Positions 27,290-36,214 of a stretch of 64,000 nucleotides of DNA are shown piece by piece. The position numbers and the translations under genes were made by a program. The notes beneath the pieces were generated by a model, which saw nothing but the letters and a program-made list of their open reading frames with translations, did no database searches and had not been told where the DNA came from. Within the stretch, counting starts at the first letter, position 1; each line of letters starts with the position of its first letter. This DNA comes from Nostoc sp. NMS9 (lineage in GTDB: Bacteria; Cyanobacteriota; Cyanobacteriia; Cyanobacteriales; Nostocaceae). The stretch spans positions 1 to 64,000 of the forward strand of contig NZ_JABXKL010000080.1 in the NCBI RefSeq assembly GCF_017114995.1, written 5' to 3'.

Positions 27290-28666
27290 CTAACTATTTG
27301 TTTCCAATTTGAAAATATTCGCTGTCACTCCCAGACTTTCTTCAAAAAGTGACTCACGACCCCAGCGTTGTACCTGCTGACTCAGCAATGCTTCCGCCTT
27401 TTGTTCTGAAAGTGAAGTCACCTGTTGAAACAGACCGGCAGATTGAGCACCACCGTGGGTTTCCATCCGCATACAACCACCAGTTTCCGAGCAAATTACT
27501 GTACCACAGTCTGCCTTCGGATTAGTCGAACTGAGGCGCAAAGCAATCAAGTCGCCAGCAATCTCACCCACATCAGCAAGGGGAACGCCCGCTAATTCGG
27601 TTTCTACTTGCCGTTGGTCTTGGGCAATAAAATTAATGCGAGTGATGTCATAATCTCCGGTTTCCTTTTGATAGGAAACTGGCTGCCATCCTAGACGACT
27701 TGCCAACCAACCCAAAAACAGCAATGCTTGAGCGGGGTTGCCTTTTTCGTAATCAATAGTTACTCGGTCAACTTCCCGAAGGGCAGCCCGACGATGAGGT
27801 GAGTCGTAAGCTTCAGCTGTCAATTCTTGCCATGCTGAGAGGCGACGCCAGTTGAGGTCAGCCAGGGGAACACCACTTTCCACTAATTCTTGGAGACGGA
27901 GTAAATCACTTTCTGGCTCGTTAAAGCGGCAAGAATCCACAATCACATTATTGCAGACGTCTGCCAGCCGCTTGAATAGAGTATTGTTGGGGTCTGGTGT
28001 TGCTTTCCACCAGAGAAACTTTGGTAAGCCGCCAATTAACAATGCTGGAATCATGCCCCCTACCCGTTCCAAGGCAGCAGCAGTTCCACTGAGAGTGATG
28101 TATTCGCAGCAAATTAGTGTACTTGACGATTGCTTTTGGATTGGGCAATAGGCAGAAACTTGAGCCTTGACCCCTTTATCTTCGCCAGTAATGGGAAATA
28201 GCGCGATGATGCGGCAAGGGTTGCGGAGGGCGATTTCATCGGCAATTCTGGGGCTTGGGGCATTTAAGCTGGGAAGTTCAATAGAAACATTGTCTCCCGC
28301 AGCGCCGTTTCCTTGACGTTTGATGAATTCTTCTCTCAAGATAGCCAGGGTTTCACCTGTTGCTGTTCCAGTATCTGGCAGTGCATATTTTTTCTGCACT
28401 TGCCGCAAGGCAGATACCATCTGAGGCCCTAAAATCCCGTCAAGCGGGCCGTTGTAAAATCCCAAAGTAGCCAAAAGATACTGGGTTTCTTCGGGTTCAT
28501 AAACCACTAAGGTAAATGTCGTGGCCCGAGTAGCAGCAGGAAGCCCACCGTCCTCGCCAGTAATGCCGTAACTTTGCCAAATTTGATTAAGTTCCGCTTC
28601 TATTTCGTTAAGCGAAATATCTTTTGGCGCCTGAAGTGAATAAATTGTAGAAGCTTGGGGAGCCAT
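27290..28666 (-). CDS. opcA: Glucose-6-phosphate dehydrogenase assembly protein OpcA
   Basis: 458 residues. OpcA is the allosteric activator and oligomerisation partner of G6PDH in cyanobacteria and mediates its redox control. An N-terminal peptidoglycan-binding-like module (ETQYLLATLGFYNGPLDGIL ... ALRQVQKKYALP) precedes the OpcA core (CRIIALFPI, ICCEYITLSG, GLPKFLWWKATPDP, WLASRLGWQPV). Several cysteines in the C-terminal third (ADCGTVICSETGGCMRME) could serve thiol regulation. It is the last gene of the operon, 170 bases after zwf; the gap is filled with TTTTGGAT-type and TCTAAAA-type tandem repeats. Co-transcription with zwf is known in Nostoc. Confidence 0.93.
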   Translation of the reverse strand: MAPQASTIYSLQAPKDISLNEIEAELNQIWQSYGITGEDGGLPAATRATTFTLVVYEPEETQYLLATLGFYNGPLDGILGPQMVSALRQVQKKYALPDTGTATGETLAILREEFIKRQGNGAAGDNVSIELPSLNAPSPRIADEIALRNPCRIIALFPITGEDKGVKAQVSAYCPIQKQSSSTLICCEYITLSGTAAALERVGGMIPALLIGGLPKFLWWKATPDPNNTLFKRLADVCNNVIVDSCRFNEPESDLLRLQELVESGVPLADLNWRRLSAWQELTAEAYDSPHRRAALREVDRVTIDYEKGNPAQALLFLGWLASRLGWQPVSYQKETGDYDITRINFIAQDQRQVETELAGVPLADVGEIAGDLIALRLSSTNPKADCGTVICSETGGCMRMETHGGAQSAGLFQQVTSLSEQKAEALLSQQVQRWGRESLFEESLGVTANIFKLETNS

Positions 28667-28671
28667 AGGAA

Positions 28672-28835
28672 GTTTTGGATTTTGGATTTTGGATTTTGGA
28701 TTTGAGATTTGAGATTTTGGATTTTGGATTAAGAACTAGTAATTTGGTAATTAGTAATAGTTTTTCATATTCCCTATTATCTATTCCCGATTTCGCCGTC
28801 CCCAATCTAAAATCTAAAATCTAAAATCTAAAATT
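28672..28835. repeat. Tandem octamer/heptamer repeats between zwf and opcA
   Basis: TTTTGGAT-type units at about 28675-28735 and TCTAAAA units at about 28806-28833 flank a non-repetitive middle. This is STRR-type sequence inside the operon. Confidence 0.75.
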
Positions 28836-28836
28836 G

Positions 28837-30366
28837 TTAGAGTCTGCGCCAGCGACGGCCATCCTGGTTAATTAAGAATTCTGCTTCTGTTGGTTCCCAG
28901 GTACCGGCTTCATACTGGGGAATAGTATTTGCGTCGGCGGGTGCATCCCAAACGGAAAGGGCTGGTGTTACTACCTGCCAAGCTGCTTCTACTTCGTCTG
29001 CGCGGGTGAACAATGTTTGATCGCCCATCATACAATCAAGGAATAAGCGATCGTAGGCATCAGATGTTGCTTGGATGCCAAAGGAACCATAACTAAAGTC
29101 CATGTCAACGGAACGGGTACGGAATTCTGCCCCCGGCATTTTCACATCAAAACGCAGGGAAATACCTTCATTTGGCTGAATCCGCATCGTCAAAATATTG
29201 GCGTTTGTCTGTTGGGCGGCAGATTGGAACATCCGAGACGGAACTTCGCGGAAGTGAATGGCAATCTCACTGACTTTTTTCGGCATCCGCTTCCCGGTAC
29301 GCAAGTAGAAAGGAACACCTTTCCAGCGCCAGTTATCTACCAAAAACTTCATGGCGACGTAGGTGGGTGTGGTGGAGTTGGGAGCAACGCCTGGTTCTGT
29401 CCGATACCCTGGCGCTGCTTGACCCTTCATCCAGCCAGCACTATACTGACCGCGTACTGCTGACCGTGACAGATTGTGAACATCAGCTAGACGAGTAGCT
29501 TGAAGTACCTTCACTTTTTCTGTGCGGATGCTGTCGGCATCCATTGCGTTGGGTGCTTCCATCGCCGTTAGGCAGTAAAGTTGCATTAAGTGGTTTTGCA
29601 ACATATCCCGTAGTGCGCCGGCGCTTTCATAGTAACCAGCCCGGTCTTCCACTCCCACGGTTTCTGCCACGGTAATTTGCACGTGGTCAACAAATTGACG
29701 ATTCCACAATGGCTCAAAAATCGCATTGGCAAAGCGAAACACCAGCAAATTCTGGACTGTCTCTTTACCCAAGTAGTGGTCAATGCGGTATACTTGGTTT
29801 TCTTTACAATATTTCTGTACGACTTGGTTAAGACTCTGGGCAGAAGCCAAGTCTCGACCAAAGGGTTTTTCAACTACTAGACGATGTTTGTAGGGATCTT
29901 CTAGCATCCCGGCGCTTCCTAGCTGCTTAATAGCTTCCGGAAAGAATGAGGGGGCAACCGAGAGGTAGAACATACGATTCCCTCGTGTGCCCCGTTTTTC
30001 GTCTAATTCAGTCAATAGGTTTTTCAGTTTCTGGTAGCCTTCGGGGTTATCGATATCCCCAGGGCTGTAGAACAGACCTTGAGAGAAATCTTGCCAAAGT
30101 TCTCCTAAATCGACATCAGCATGTGCCTCTTCCATGCCCTTTTGCATTTGTTCGCGGAAGTACTCATGGCTCCATTCTCGACGTGCCACACCGACAATGG
30201 TCGTTTCTGGTGGAATACGCCGTTCTCGCCGCAATTTGTAAAGTGCTGGCACTAGTTTGCGCCAGGTGAGATCGCCAGAAGCGCCAAAAATGACTATAAT
30301 CTGGGGTTCGGGCATCCCTTGTTGTTGCAGACCAACGCGCAAGGGATTTTCTAGCAGACTAACCAT
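28837..30366 (-). CDS. zwf: Glucose-6-phosphate 1-dehydrogenase
   Basis: 509 residues from ATG 30366. A longer frame from 30450 would add 28 residues coded by GGGGCAT tandem repeats and is rejected. It catalyses the first step of the oxidative pentose phosphate pathway and supplies NADPH. The NADP loop is IFGASGDL (27-33) and the catalytic stretch is RIDHYLGKETVQ (194-205). Cys187 and Cys445 are at the positions reported as redox-sensitive in cyanobacterial G6PDH, so thioredoxin control is expected. It is flanked by tal upstream and opcA downstream. In diazotrophic Nostoc the gene is needed for nitrogen fixation in heterocysts. Confidence 0.95.
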   Translation of the reverse strand: MVSLLENPLRVGLQQQGMPEPQIIVIFGASGDLTWRKLVPALYKLRRERRIPPETTIVGVARREWSHEYFREQMQKGMEEAHADVDLGELWQDFSQGLFYSPGDIDNPEGYQKLKNLLTELDEKRGTRGNRMFYLSVAPSFFPEAIKQLGSAGMLEDPYKHRLVVEKPFGRDLASAQSLNQVVQKYCKENQVYRIDHYLGKETVQNLLVFRFANAIFEPLWNRQFVDHVQITVAETVGVEDRAGYYESAGALRDMLQNHLMQLYCLTAMEAPNAMDADSIRTEKVKVLQATRLADVHNLSRSAVRGQYSAGWMKGQAAPGYRTEPGVAPNSTTPTYVAMKFLVDNWRWKGVPFYLRTGKRMPKKVSEIAIHFREVPSRMFQSAAQQTNANILTMRIQPNEGISLRFDVKMPGAEFRTRSVDMDFSYGSFGIQATSDAYDRLFLDCMMGDQTLFTRADEVEAAWQVVTPALSVWDAPADANTIPQYEAGTWEPTEAEFLINQDGRRWRRL

Positions 30367-30371
30367 AACAA

Positions 30372-30503
30372 TTTTGGATTTTGGGTTTTGGATTTTGAGA
30401 TTGGGCATGGGGCATGGGGCATGGGGCATTGGGCATGGGGCATGGGGCATGGGTTATTCTCCTTGTCCCCTTGTCTCCTTGTCCCCTTGTCCCCTTGTCC
30501 CCA
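30372..30503. repeat. Tandem repeats between tal and zwf
   Basis: GGGGCAT / GGGCATT heptamers (about 30404-30452) and CTTGTCCC octamers (about 30464-30500) fill most of the tal-zwf gap. They lie just upstream of the zwf start and could affect mRNA structure or decay. Confidence 0.75.
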
Positions 30504-30514
30504 ATACCCAGTCC

Positions 30515-31660
30515 CTACACTGGTGACAATACCTTGATCTTTTCTTCTAAAGAGTTCATCAAGGACTGGAAGGGCTGGATAAACTTGTCAATACCATCGA
30601 CTAACAGTTCATCCATTACGTTATCGAGATCGATATTGATGTCAGGATCTTTGAGGTTTTCGATCAGCGTGTAAGCATTATCTAAATCTGTTTCTAAGCG
30701 ATCGCTTACGTTACAATGATCGGCACAAGCTTTAATCGTCGCTGGTGGTACGGTGTTGACGGTATCACGCCCAATCAACTCTTCGATATACATCACATCT
30801 CTGTAGTTGGGGTCTTTGGTGCTGGTGCTAGCCCAAAGTAGCCGTTGTACTGTGGCCCCTTTTGCTGCCAAATCTTGCCAACGCTCGCTTCTAATGATTT
30901 TCTTGTATTCCTGATACGCAATCTTAGCGTTAGCGATCGCTACTTTTCCTTTAACAGCTCTTAGCTTTGCTTCCACGGAAATATCATCAACGCCTTTTTT
31001 CAACTTAGCATCAATCTTGCCGTCAATGTTGCTATCGATCCGACTGAGGAAGAAGCTACCGACTGAAGCAATTTTACTGATATCCTTCCCTTCAGCCACC
31101 CGTTTTTCTAAGCCCCGAATATAAGTCATTGCTGTGTTTATATAGCTTTCTACAGAAAACAGCAGCGTAATATTGACATTTATCCCTTCGGCTATTACCT
31201 GTTCCACTGCTGGCAAACCAGGTTCTGTGCCGGGAATTTTAATCATCAAATTTTCCCGACCAACTTCTTGGAAATAGCGACGGGCTTCAGCTATGGTTGC
31301 TTCAGTATCATGAGCAATGGTTGGCGGTACTTCGATACTCACATAACCATCTAGTCTATTCGAGGCTTCATAAACAGGGCGTAAAATATCACAGGCATTA
31401 CGGATATCTGCAAAAACTAGGGATTCGTAAATTTTGTCTATGGGTAAGCCAGCCCGAACTCCGGCTTCGATATCGGCATCATAAATAACGTTACCAGCGA
31501 TCGCTTTTTCAAAGATCGCTGGATTAGAGGTAATCCCAGATATTCCTTGATTTTCAACCAGGTTTTTGAGTTCCCCTGATTGAATAATGTCACGGCTCAA
31601 ATTATCCATCCAGATACTTTGACCGTATTGGTTAATTTCTAGTAGATGATTGGTAGACAT
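30515..31660 (-). CDS. tal: Transaldolase
   Basis: 381 residues, the longer type with a C-terminal extension. It transfers the dihydroxyacetone unit between sugar phosphates in the non-oxidative pentose phosphate pathway. The Schiff-base lysine lies in NLMIKIPGTEPGL. Other signatures are ISGITSNPAIFEKAI at the N-terminus and RLLWASTSTKDPNY. Second gene of the operon, between fbp and zwf, as in Nostoc punctiforme. Confidence 0.95.
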   Translation of the reverse strand: MSTNHLLEINQYGQSIWMDNLSRDIIQSGELKNLVENQGISGITSNPAIFEKAIAGNVIYDADIEAGVRAGLPIDKIYESLVFADIRNACDILRPVYEASNRLDGYVSIEVPPTIAHDTEATIAEARRYFQEVGRENLMIKIPGTEPGLPAVEQVIAEGINVNITLLFSVESYINTAMTYIRGLEKRVAEGKDISKIASVGSFFLSRIDSNIDGKIDAKLKKGVDDISVEAKLRAVKGKVAIANAKIAYQEYKKIIRSERWQDLAAKGATVQRLLWASTSTKDPNYRDVMYIEELIGRDTVNTVPPATIKACADHCNVSDRLETDLDNAYTLIENLKDPDINIDLDNVMDELLVDGIDKFIQPFQSLMNSLEEKIKVLSPV

Positions 31661-32037
31661 AGCTCTAATTTATTTCACTCCTGTATAGTGATGCTTCTAA
31701 GTAAAGTTGGCAAAACCCATCAAATGCTGATGGTTACTTTTGAATTGTGGCGTTGCCAATCACTTATCGCATCGGCCAGCTGAGATAATCTTTAATACAT
31801 CTTCAAGAAGTGCTATTCTGCATTCCCAATCCTAAATCACCATGATTAACTTTTAATTAATGCCATATAGACGCATCCTTGATGCTTTTGTCAACCTTGT
31901 TTAGTACGGCATAGCGGAAATAGTTATCTAGTTAAAAAAGATAAAGAAGCCAATGAAACAAGCAATATTCCTTCTGCCTCCTGCCAACGCTCGCGGACTC
32001 GCTAACGCTGCGCTATCCTGCCTTCTGCCTTCTTACA
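31661..32037. other. fbp-tal intergenic region
   Basis: About 380 bases without a gene. It includes a CTTCTGCC-type repeat with a GCTCGCGGACTCGC palindromic insert (31970-32033). In Nostoc tal has its own transcripts in addition to read-through from fbp, so a promoter here is likely; I cannot place it. Confidence 0.45.
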
Positions 32038-33108
32038 CTAGTGTCCGTTTTGAATAAAAGACTCCACCTTTGCGACATCCTCTTTGCTACCAATAATTAA
32101 AGGCGTGCGCTGATGCAGTTTTTTTGGTACTACATCCAAGATATTTACCAGTCCTGTAGTAGCACGGCCACCTGCTTGTTCAATCAAAAAGGCGAGAGGA
32201 GCCGTTTCATAAAGCAAGCGTAATTTTCCTTCTGGGTTTTGAATTGTGCCTGGGTAGAGAAACACGCCGCCTTGAACCAAAATTCTATGGATGTCGCTCA
32301 CCATTGCGCCGCTATAACGAGCGCTGTAGCCTTCTGTGCGATGAACGTAGCGGATGTATTCTCGAATTGATTCTTCCCACTGCCAAAAGTTACCCTCGTT
32401 CACGCTGTAAACAGAACCGTGGTTAGGAATGCGAATATTTTCTTCTGTGAGAATAAACTCTCCTAAGCTGGGATCAAGAACAAAGGAATGAACGCCCTTA
32501 CCTATAGTATAAACCAGCATCGTGCAGGGCCCATACAGGATGTATCCGGCAGCGAGTTGCTTACGTCCATTGGTGAGGAGGTCAGTTGCCTTACCATCGC
32601 TATCAGTTCCTTCTTGTTGGCGAATGGCGAAAATGGAACCTAAGCTAAGATTATTATCAGTATTGGATGAGCCATCAATTGGGTCATACAGCAGGGTATA
32701 GCGGCCAATCGGGCAATTTTCGGGAATGTAGTAGGGATTTTCCATTTCCTCAGACGCGAGGCGACACACTAAGCCGCTTTGCTTAAACACTGAGATAAAT
32801 ACATCATTGGCATAAACATCCATCTTTTTGACGGATTCGCCTTGGACATTAACTTCTCCAGTAAATCCAAGAACGCCTTCCATTAAACCGGCGCGGCTCA
32901 TGCGACGAGCAACCAGTTTCCCGGCCAGGGCGATGCGATTCATCAGCGCACTCAAATCCTGTGCATCTGGCGAAAAACTCTGAAGTTGTTGGAGGACGTG
33001 ACGGGATAAGGTTGTACAGTCACGATCTAAAGCTCTGTCTGTAGCATCGTAGGTAGATAAGTCTAAAGATTCTGGCGCTTTAGCCATTTTTATGTTCTCC
33101 GCAGCCAC
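32038..33108 (-). CDS. fbp: Fructose-1,6-bisphosphatase, class I
   Basis: 356 residues. It hydrolyses fructose 1,6-bisphosphate to fructose 6-phosphate. The metal site is LLYDPIDGSSNTDNNLSLGS, preceded by ASEEMENP; the C-terminal sugar-phosphate region has YSARYSGAMVSDIHRILVQG and GKLRLLYETAPLAFLIEQAG. This is the class I enzyme, separate from the class II F/SBPase that serves the Calvin cycle in cyanobacteria. As first gene of fbp-tal-zwf-opcA it would regenerate hexose phosphate for re-entry into the oxidative pathway. Confidence 0.95.
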   Translation of the reverse strand: MAAENIKMAKAPESLDLSTYDATDRALDRDCTTLSRHVLQQLQSFSPDAQDLSALMNRIALAGKLVARRMSRAGLMEGVLGFTGEVNVQGESVKKMDVYANDVFISVFKQSGLVCRLASEEMENPYYIPENCPIGRYTLLYDPIDGSSNTDNNLSLGSIFAIRQQEGTDSDGKATDLLTNGRKQLAAGYILYGPCTMLVYTIGKGVHSFVLDPSLGEFILTEENIRIPNHGSVYSVNEGNFWQWEESIREYIRYVHRTEGYSARYSGAMVSDIHRILVQGGVFLYPGTIQNPEGKLRLLYETAPLAFLIEQAGGRATTGLVNILDVVPKKLHQRTPLIIGSKEDVAKVESFIQNGH

Positions 33109-33507
33109 TAGCTGTTAATTGGGTTTTAGTCATCTATAGCAACTTATAGTTGCTGCTTCTATCTTAGAAAGGTAATTTGATAACTTAGATGCGACTTTAG
33201 ATAAACTAAAGAAATGAGTTTTTGCTGACCCCCTGCACCCAGAGCCTAGTACTGCAAGGCGGAAGTCAAAAGTCACGCATAATTATATTCCAAGCTCTTG
33301 CGCCATTTGAAATGGTATATTTATTTACGCCATGCTGTACTAGATAGTTCGACTGAACACGACTTTCTCAAACAAGCGGGTATGCCTACACATCCTAGTC
33401 AACAAACTAAAATCCCCAGATTTGCGGCAGGGACTATAGGTTTACTCTGAAACATTAATACGAAACTACTATCAGATTTGCCCAAGGCAAGCAATCTGCC
33501 TGGTTAA
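33109..33507. other. Promoter region of the fbp operon
   Basis: About 400 bases without a gene. The fbp operon promoter must be here. I found no convincing NtcA site (GTA-N8-TAC) by eye. Confidence 0.4.
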
Positions 33508-33771
33508 CTAAGATACTTTTGGTTGCTGCCATAGGATGAGTTTCAATTCAGAGCAGTAGTAAGCCTCATCACTGATTTGGTGTTGGTGGTCAGCTATCCA
33601 ATCATAAATTTGTGTTGCTTTTGCTAATGCCACTTTTTCTGAACGATAAAGCTGAGGAGTAGGGCAGTAGGCTTGGCCATTGATGTGTATAGCTGCAATC
33701 TGCCAATAATCGCTCTCTGGTACAACTTCTAAAAACCCGTTACTGTAAGGCTGGATTATTCCTATGTTCAT
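33508..33771 (-). CDS. Hypothetical protein, 87 residues
   Basis: I do not recognise a named family. A small soluble protein with a compact beta-rich start (NIGIIQPYSNGFLEVVPESD), an AHINGQAYCPTPQLYRSEKVAL segment and a helical end (ATQIYDWIADHQHQ). There is no signal peptide. The composition is normal for a real gene, and the frame starts with ATG after a spacer. It lies upstream of, and on the same strand as, the fbp operon but 400 bases away, so it is probably separate. Confidence 0.6.
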   Translation of the reverse strand: MNIGIIQPYSNGFLEVVPESDYWQIAAIHINGQAYCPTPQLYRSEKVALAKATQIYDWIADHQHQISDEAYYCSELKLILWQQPKVS

Positions 33772-34240
33772 CTACAACCATCAAACTTTCTAACATTGGT
33801 CACAACAAAGCCGATACCAGCCAATTCTTCTGAGTCAAAGCTGGAATCACCAGGGAATGCAGTCGCAACCCCTGCTAATGATTTTGGGTTCGTAGTCAAT
33901 GGAAATCTGAATTATTGGTCACTTTTTTGGCTTGATTCCTTTATTGGCAGCAACAATAGCACAAGGCAGTGGCCAGCGCGGCTACATTGTGATTGCCCAG
34001 GGAGCATCCCAATTTTGCCAAATAGACACAGGACTGGTACAAAAACCCTTTACAAACCTATTTCCTTTGCGTTCTTTGCGTCCTTTGCGGTTCGTTATTT
34101 CATTCTCCGCATTTGATTTGAGCGATTTCTTTATAAGTGCTTTATAGTTAATGACAATAAGCGACAAAAAAATGGGACTTTGGGATAGGGCTTAGAGGAG
34201 CTACCCCATGCTTTCAAAAGATAAGGCAAAAGTCAGGTTG
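33772..34240. other. Spacer with possible gene remnant
   Basis: A plus-strand frame from TTG 33932 reads IPLLAATIAQGSGQRGYIVI, which resembles the end of a signal peptide followed by a short mature protein. It has no ATG or ribosome site and runs into CTTTGCGT tandem repeats (34067-34093). It may be a decayed small secreted protein. Nothing else is supported. Confidence 0.3.
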
Positions 34241-36214
34241 CTAGACCGTTACTATAGTTAAAATAGCCTGTATTAATACTTCTAGGTCAATTGGTTTAGA
34301 AATATGCTGTTGAAATCCGGCCGCTAGTGCCTGTTGTCGATCGATTTCTCCCGCATAAGCAGTCAGGGCGATCGCTGGAATTTCTCCGCTTTGATCGGGT
34401 GACTGCTTTCTAATTTGACGAATTAGTGTGTAGCCATCCATATCGGGCATACCAATATCACTAATTAACAAATCAAATTTTGCTTGCATCAAATTGCTCA
34501 GAGCATCATGTGCTGAGTCTGCTTCAGTCACTTGTGCCCCGTACTGTTCTAGCACGAAGGCAATGAACTCCCGCGAATCTTTATCATCGTCTACAAGCAG
34601 CACTTGCAATCCATTGAGATTGAAGTCTGAGCGATCGCGATCGGCTGTATTATCTTGATTCAATTTTGAAGCAGCGATGAGTGGAAGTTTGACTGTAAAC
34701 ACTGCTCCTTGCCCTTCTCCAGGACTGGCTGCCTGAACGGTTCCGCCATGTAATTCAACCAAATGACGCACGATCGCTAACCCTAACCCCAACCCGCCAA
34801 ATTTTCGAGTCGTTGTCCCATCGGCTTGGCGAAAGTAGTCAAAGACGTAGGGCAGAAAGTCACCAGAGATCCCCCTACCAGTGTCGCTGATAGTGATTTG
34901 AGTGTATTCCGCAGGATGAGTATCTACTTCATCCTTTGTACTTTCTAACCGTACTTCTACTTGACCACCCTGTGAGGTAAATTTAATTGCATTAGAAAGT
35001 AGATTCCAAACAACTTGTTGCAGGCGACCAGAATCACCCAATACTTGCCCAACGTTCGGTTCAAATATTGTTTGAATCTGAATAGATTTAGCTTCAGCAG
35101 CAAGCCGCACGGTTTCAAGGGCAGCTTTGATGGTAAAAGTTAGACCGACTGGAACTGTGTTTAAACTCAACTTGCCTTGGAGAATGCGCGACACATCGAG
35201 CAAATCTTCGATTAATTGTGCTTGCAGTTTAGCGTTGCGCTCGATTGTTTCGAGGGCGTACTGAGTTTTAGCTGCGTCCTGGTGACTCTTTTGCAGAATT
35301 CTTGCCCAACCCAGAATTGGATTCAGGGGCGATCGCAATTCATGAGACAGCACTGCCAAAAACTCATCTTTGATTCGGTTGGCTTGCTGCGCTTGTTCAG
35401 TTTGTTGTTGCAAAGAAATCATCAATTGATTGAGGCGATCGTTTTGATCTTGCAGCAATCCTTCTGCTCGCTTACGTTCGGTGATATCGGATAGGATGAA
35501 AACGGCGCCTGTGAGAGTCCCATGCTCATCAAATACCGGGTCGAAGGTTTTGGCAAACCATCGTCCTTTCGACTGAAATTCGAGAACTTGCCGTTGGTGA
35601 GTTTCTTTCGCCCGGCGAAAACAAGTGCCATCGCCGATTCCCAATTCTGCGCCCATCAATTCATGGTGGGCATAACCTAAAATTTCTTGGTAGGGCTTGC
35701 CAAAAAGCTGCATCATCGCTCGATTACAGCGCAGAATTATACCTTCTTGATCTACCAGAGATACACCGTCATTGATGGAGTCAAAGGTGGTTTGCCACTC
35801 CCGCGCTGAGGACAAAGCAGCTTCCTCTGCCCGGCGAATTCGCAGCAGCGATCGCAAAGTGGCAAGCAGTTCAATAGGTTCAACAGGTTGTGCTAAATAG
35901 GCATCAGCACCACTGTTCAAGCCTTCTGCTTTATCCTGGCTTTGGACAAAACTTGCAGAAAGGTGTAGCACAGGGATAAAAGCCGTTTCCGGGTTTGCCT
36001 TAATTTGGCGACAGACTTCAAAGCCACTGATATCTGGTAGTTGGACATCTAAAATTACTAAGTCAGGCTGAAAGTTAGCAACGATTTCTAATCCTGCCGC
36101 TCCGGTTGCCGCTTCCACGACACTAAAACCTGCATTTTGCAAAATACGGGTAACAATGTAACGATTGGCTTCGTTATCGTCAATATGCAGGATCGTAACT
36201 CGTGGCTCAGACAT
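34241..36214 (-). CDS. Hybrid histidine kinase: REC-PAS-HisKA-HATPase-REC
   Basis: 657 residues. Order: N-terminal receiver (phospho-acceptor in PDLVILDVQLPD), PAS domain (TFDSINDGVSLVDQEGIILR), coiled coil, HisKA with FLAVLSHELRSPLNPILGW (His in SHELR), HATPase (N box NLLSNAIKF, ISDTGRGI, GGLGLGLAIVRHL), and a C-terminal receiver (DLLISDIGMPDMDGY). There are no membrane segments, so it is cytoplasmic. The start overlaps the end of the upstream kinase gene by 8 bases. It is the last gene of the stressosome-linked operon and probably the final output with a receiver at each end. No DNA-binding domain is present. Confidence 0.92.
   Translation of the reverse strand: MSEPRVTILHIDDNEANRYIVTRILQNAGFSVVEAATGAAGLEIVANFQPDLVILDVQLPDISGFEVCRQIKANPETAFIPVLHLSASFVQSQDKAEGLNSGADAYLAQPVEPIELLATLRSLLRIRRAEEAALSSAREWQTTFDSINDGVSLVDQEGIILRCNRAMMQLFGKPYQEILGYAHHELMGAELGIGDGTCFRRAKETHQRQVLEFQSKGRWFAKTFDPVFDEHGTLTGAVFILSDITERKRAEGLLQDQNDRLNQLMISLQQQTEQAQQANRIKDEFLAVLSHELRSPLNPILGWARILQKSHQDAAKTQYALETIERNAKLQAQLIEDLLDVSRILQGKLSLNTVPVGLTFTIKAALETVRLAAEAKSIQIQTIFEPNVGQVLGDSGRLQQVVWNLLSNAIKFTSQGGQVEVRLESTKDEVDTHPAEYTQITISDTGRGISGDFLPYVFDYFRQADGTTTRKFGGLGLGLAIVRHLVELHGGTVQAASPGEGQGAVFTVKLPLIAASKLNQDNTADRDRSDFNLNGLQVLLVDDDKDSREFIAFVLEQYGAQVTEADSAHDALSNLMQAKFDLLISDIGMPDMDGYTLIRQIRKQSPDQSGEIPAIALTAYAGEIDRQQALAAGFQQHISKPIDLEVLIQAILTIVTV

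Noticed and set aside
30367..30450. N-terminal extension of Zwf
   Set aside because: It is coded by GGGGCAT repeats (PHAPCPM), and the family N-terminus begins at the ATG at 30366.
30372..30503. Tandem repeats considered as a CRISPR array
   Set aside because: Units are 7-8 bases with no unique spacers and no cas genes nearby; these are STRRs.
33796..34147. Two overlapping plus-strand frames as small genes
   Set aside because: No ATG with a ribosome site in the plausible frame, and the distal part is CTTTGCGT repeats; at best a gene remnant.
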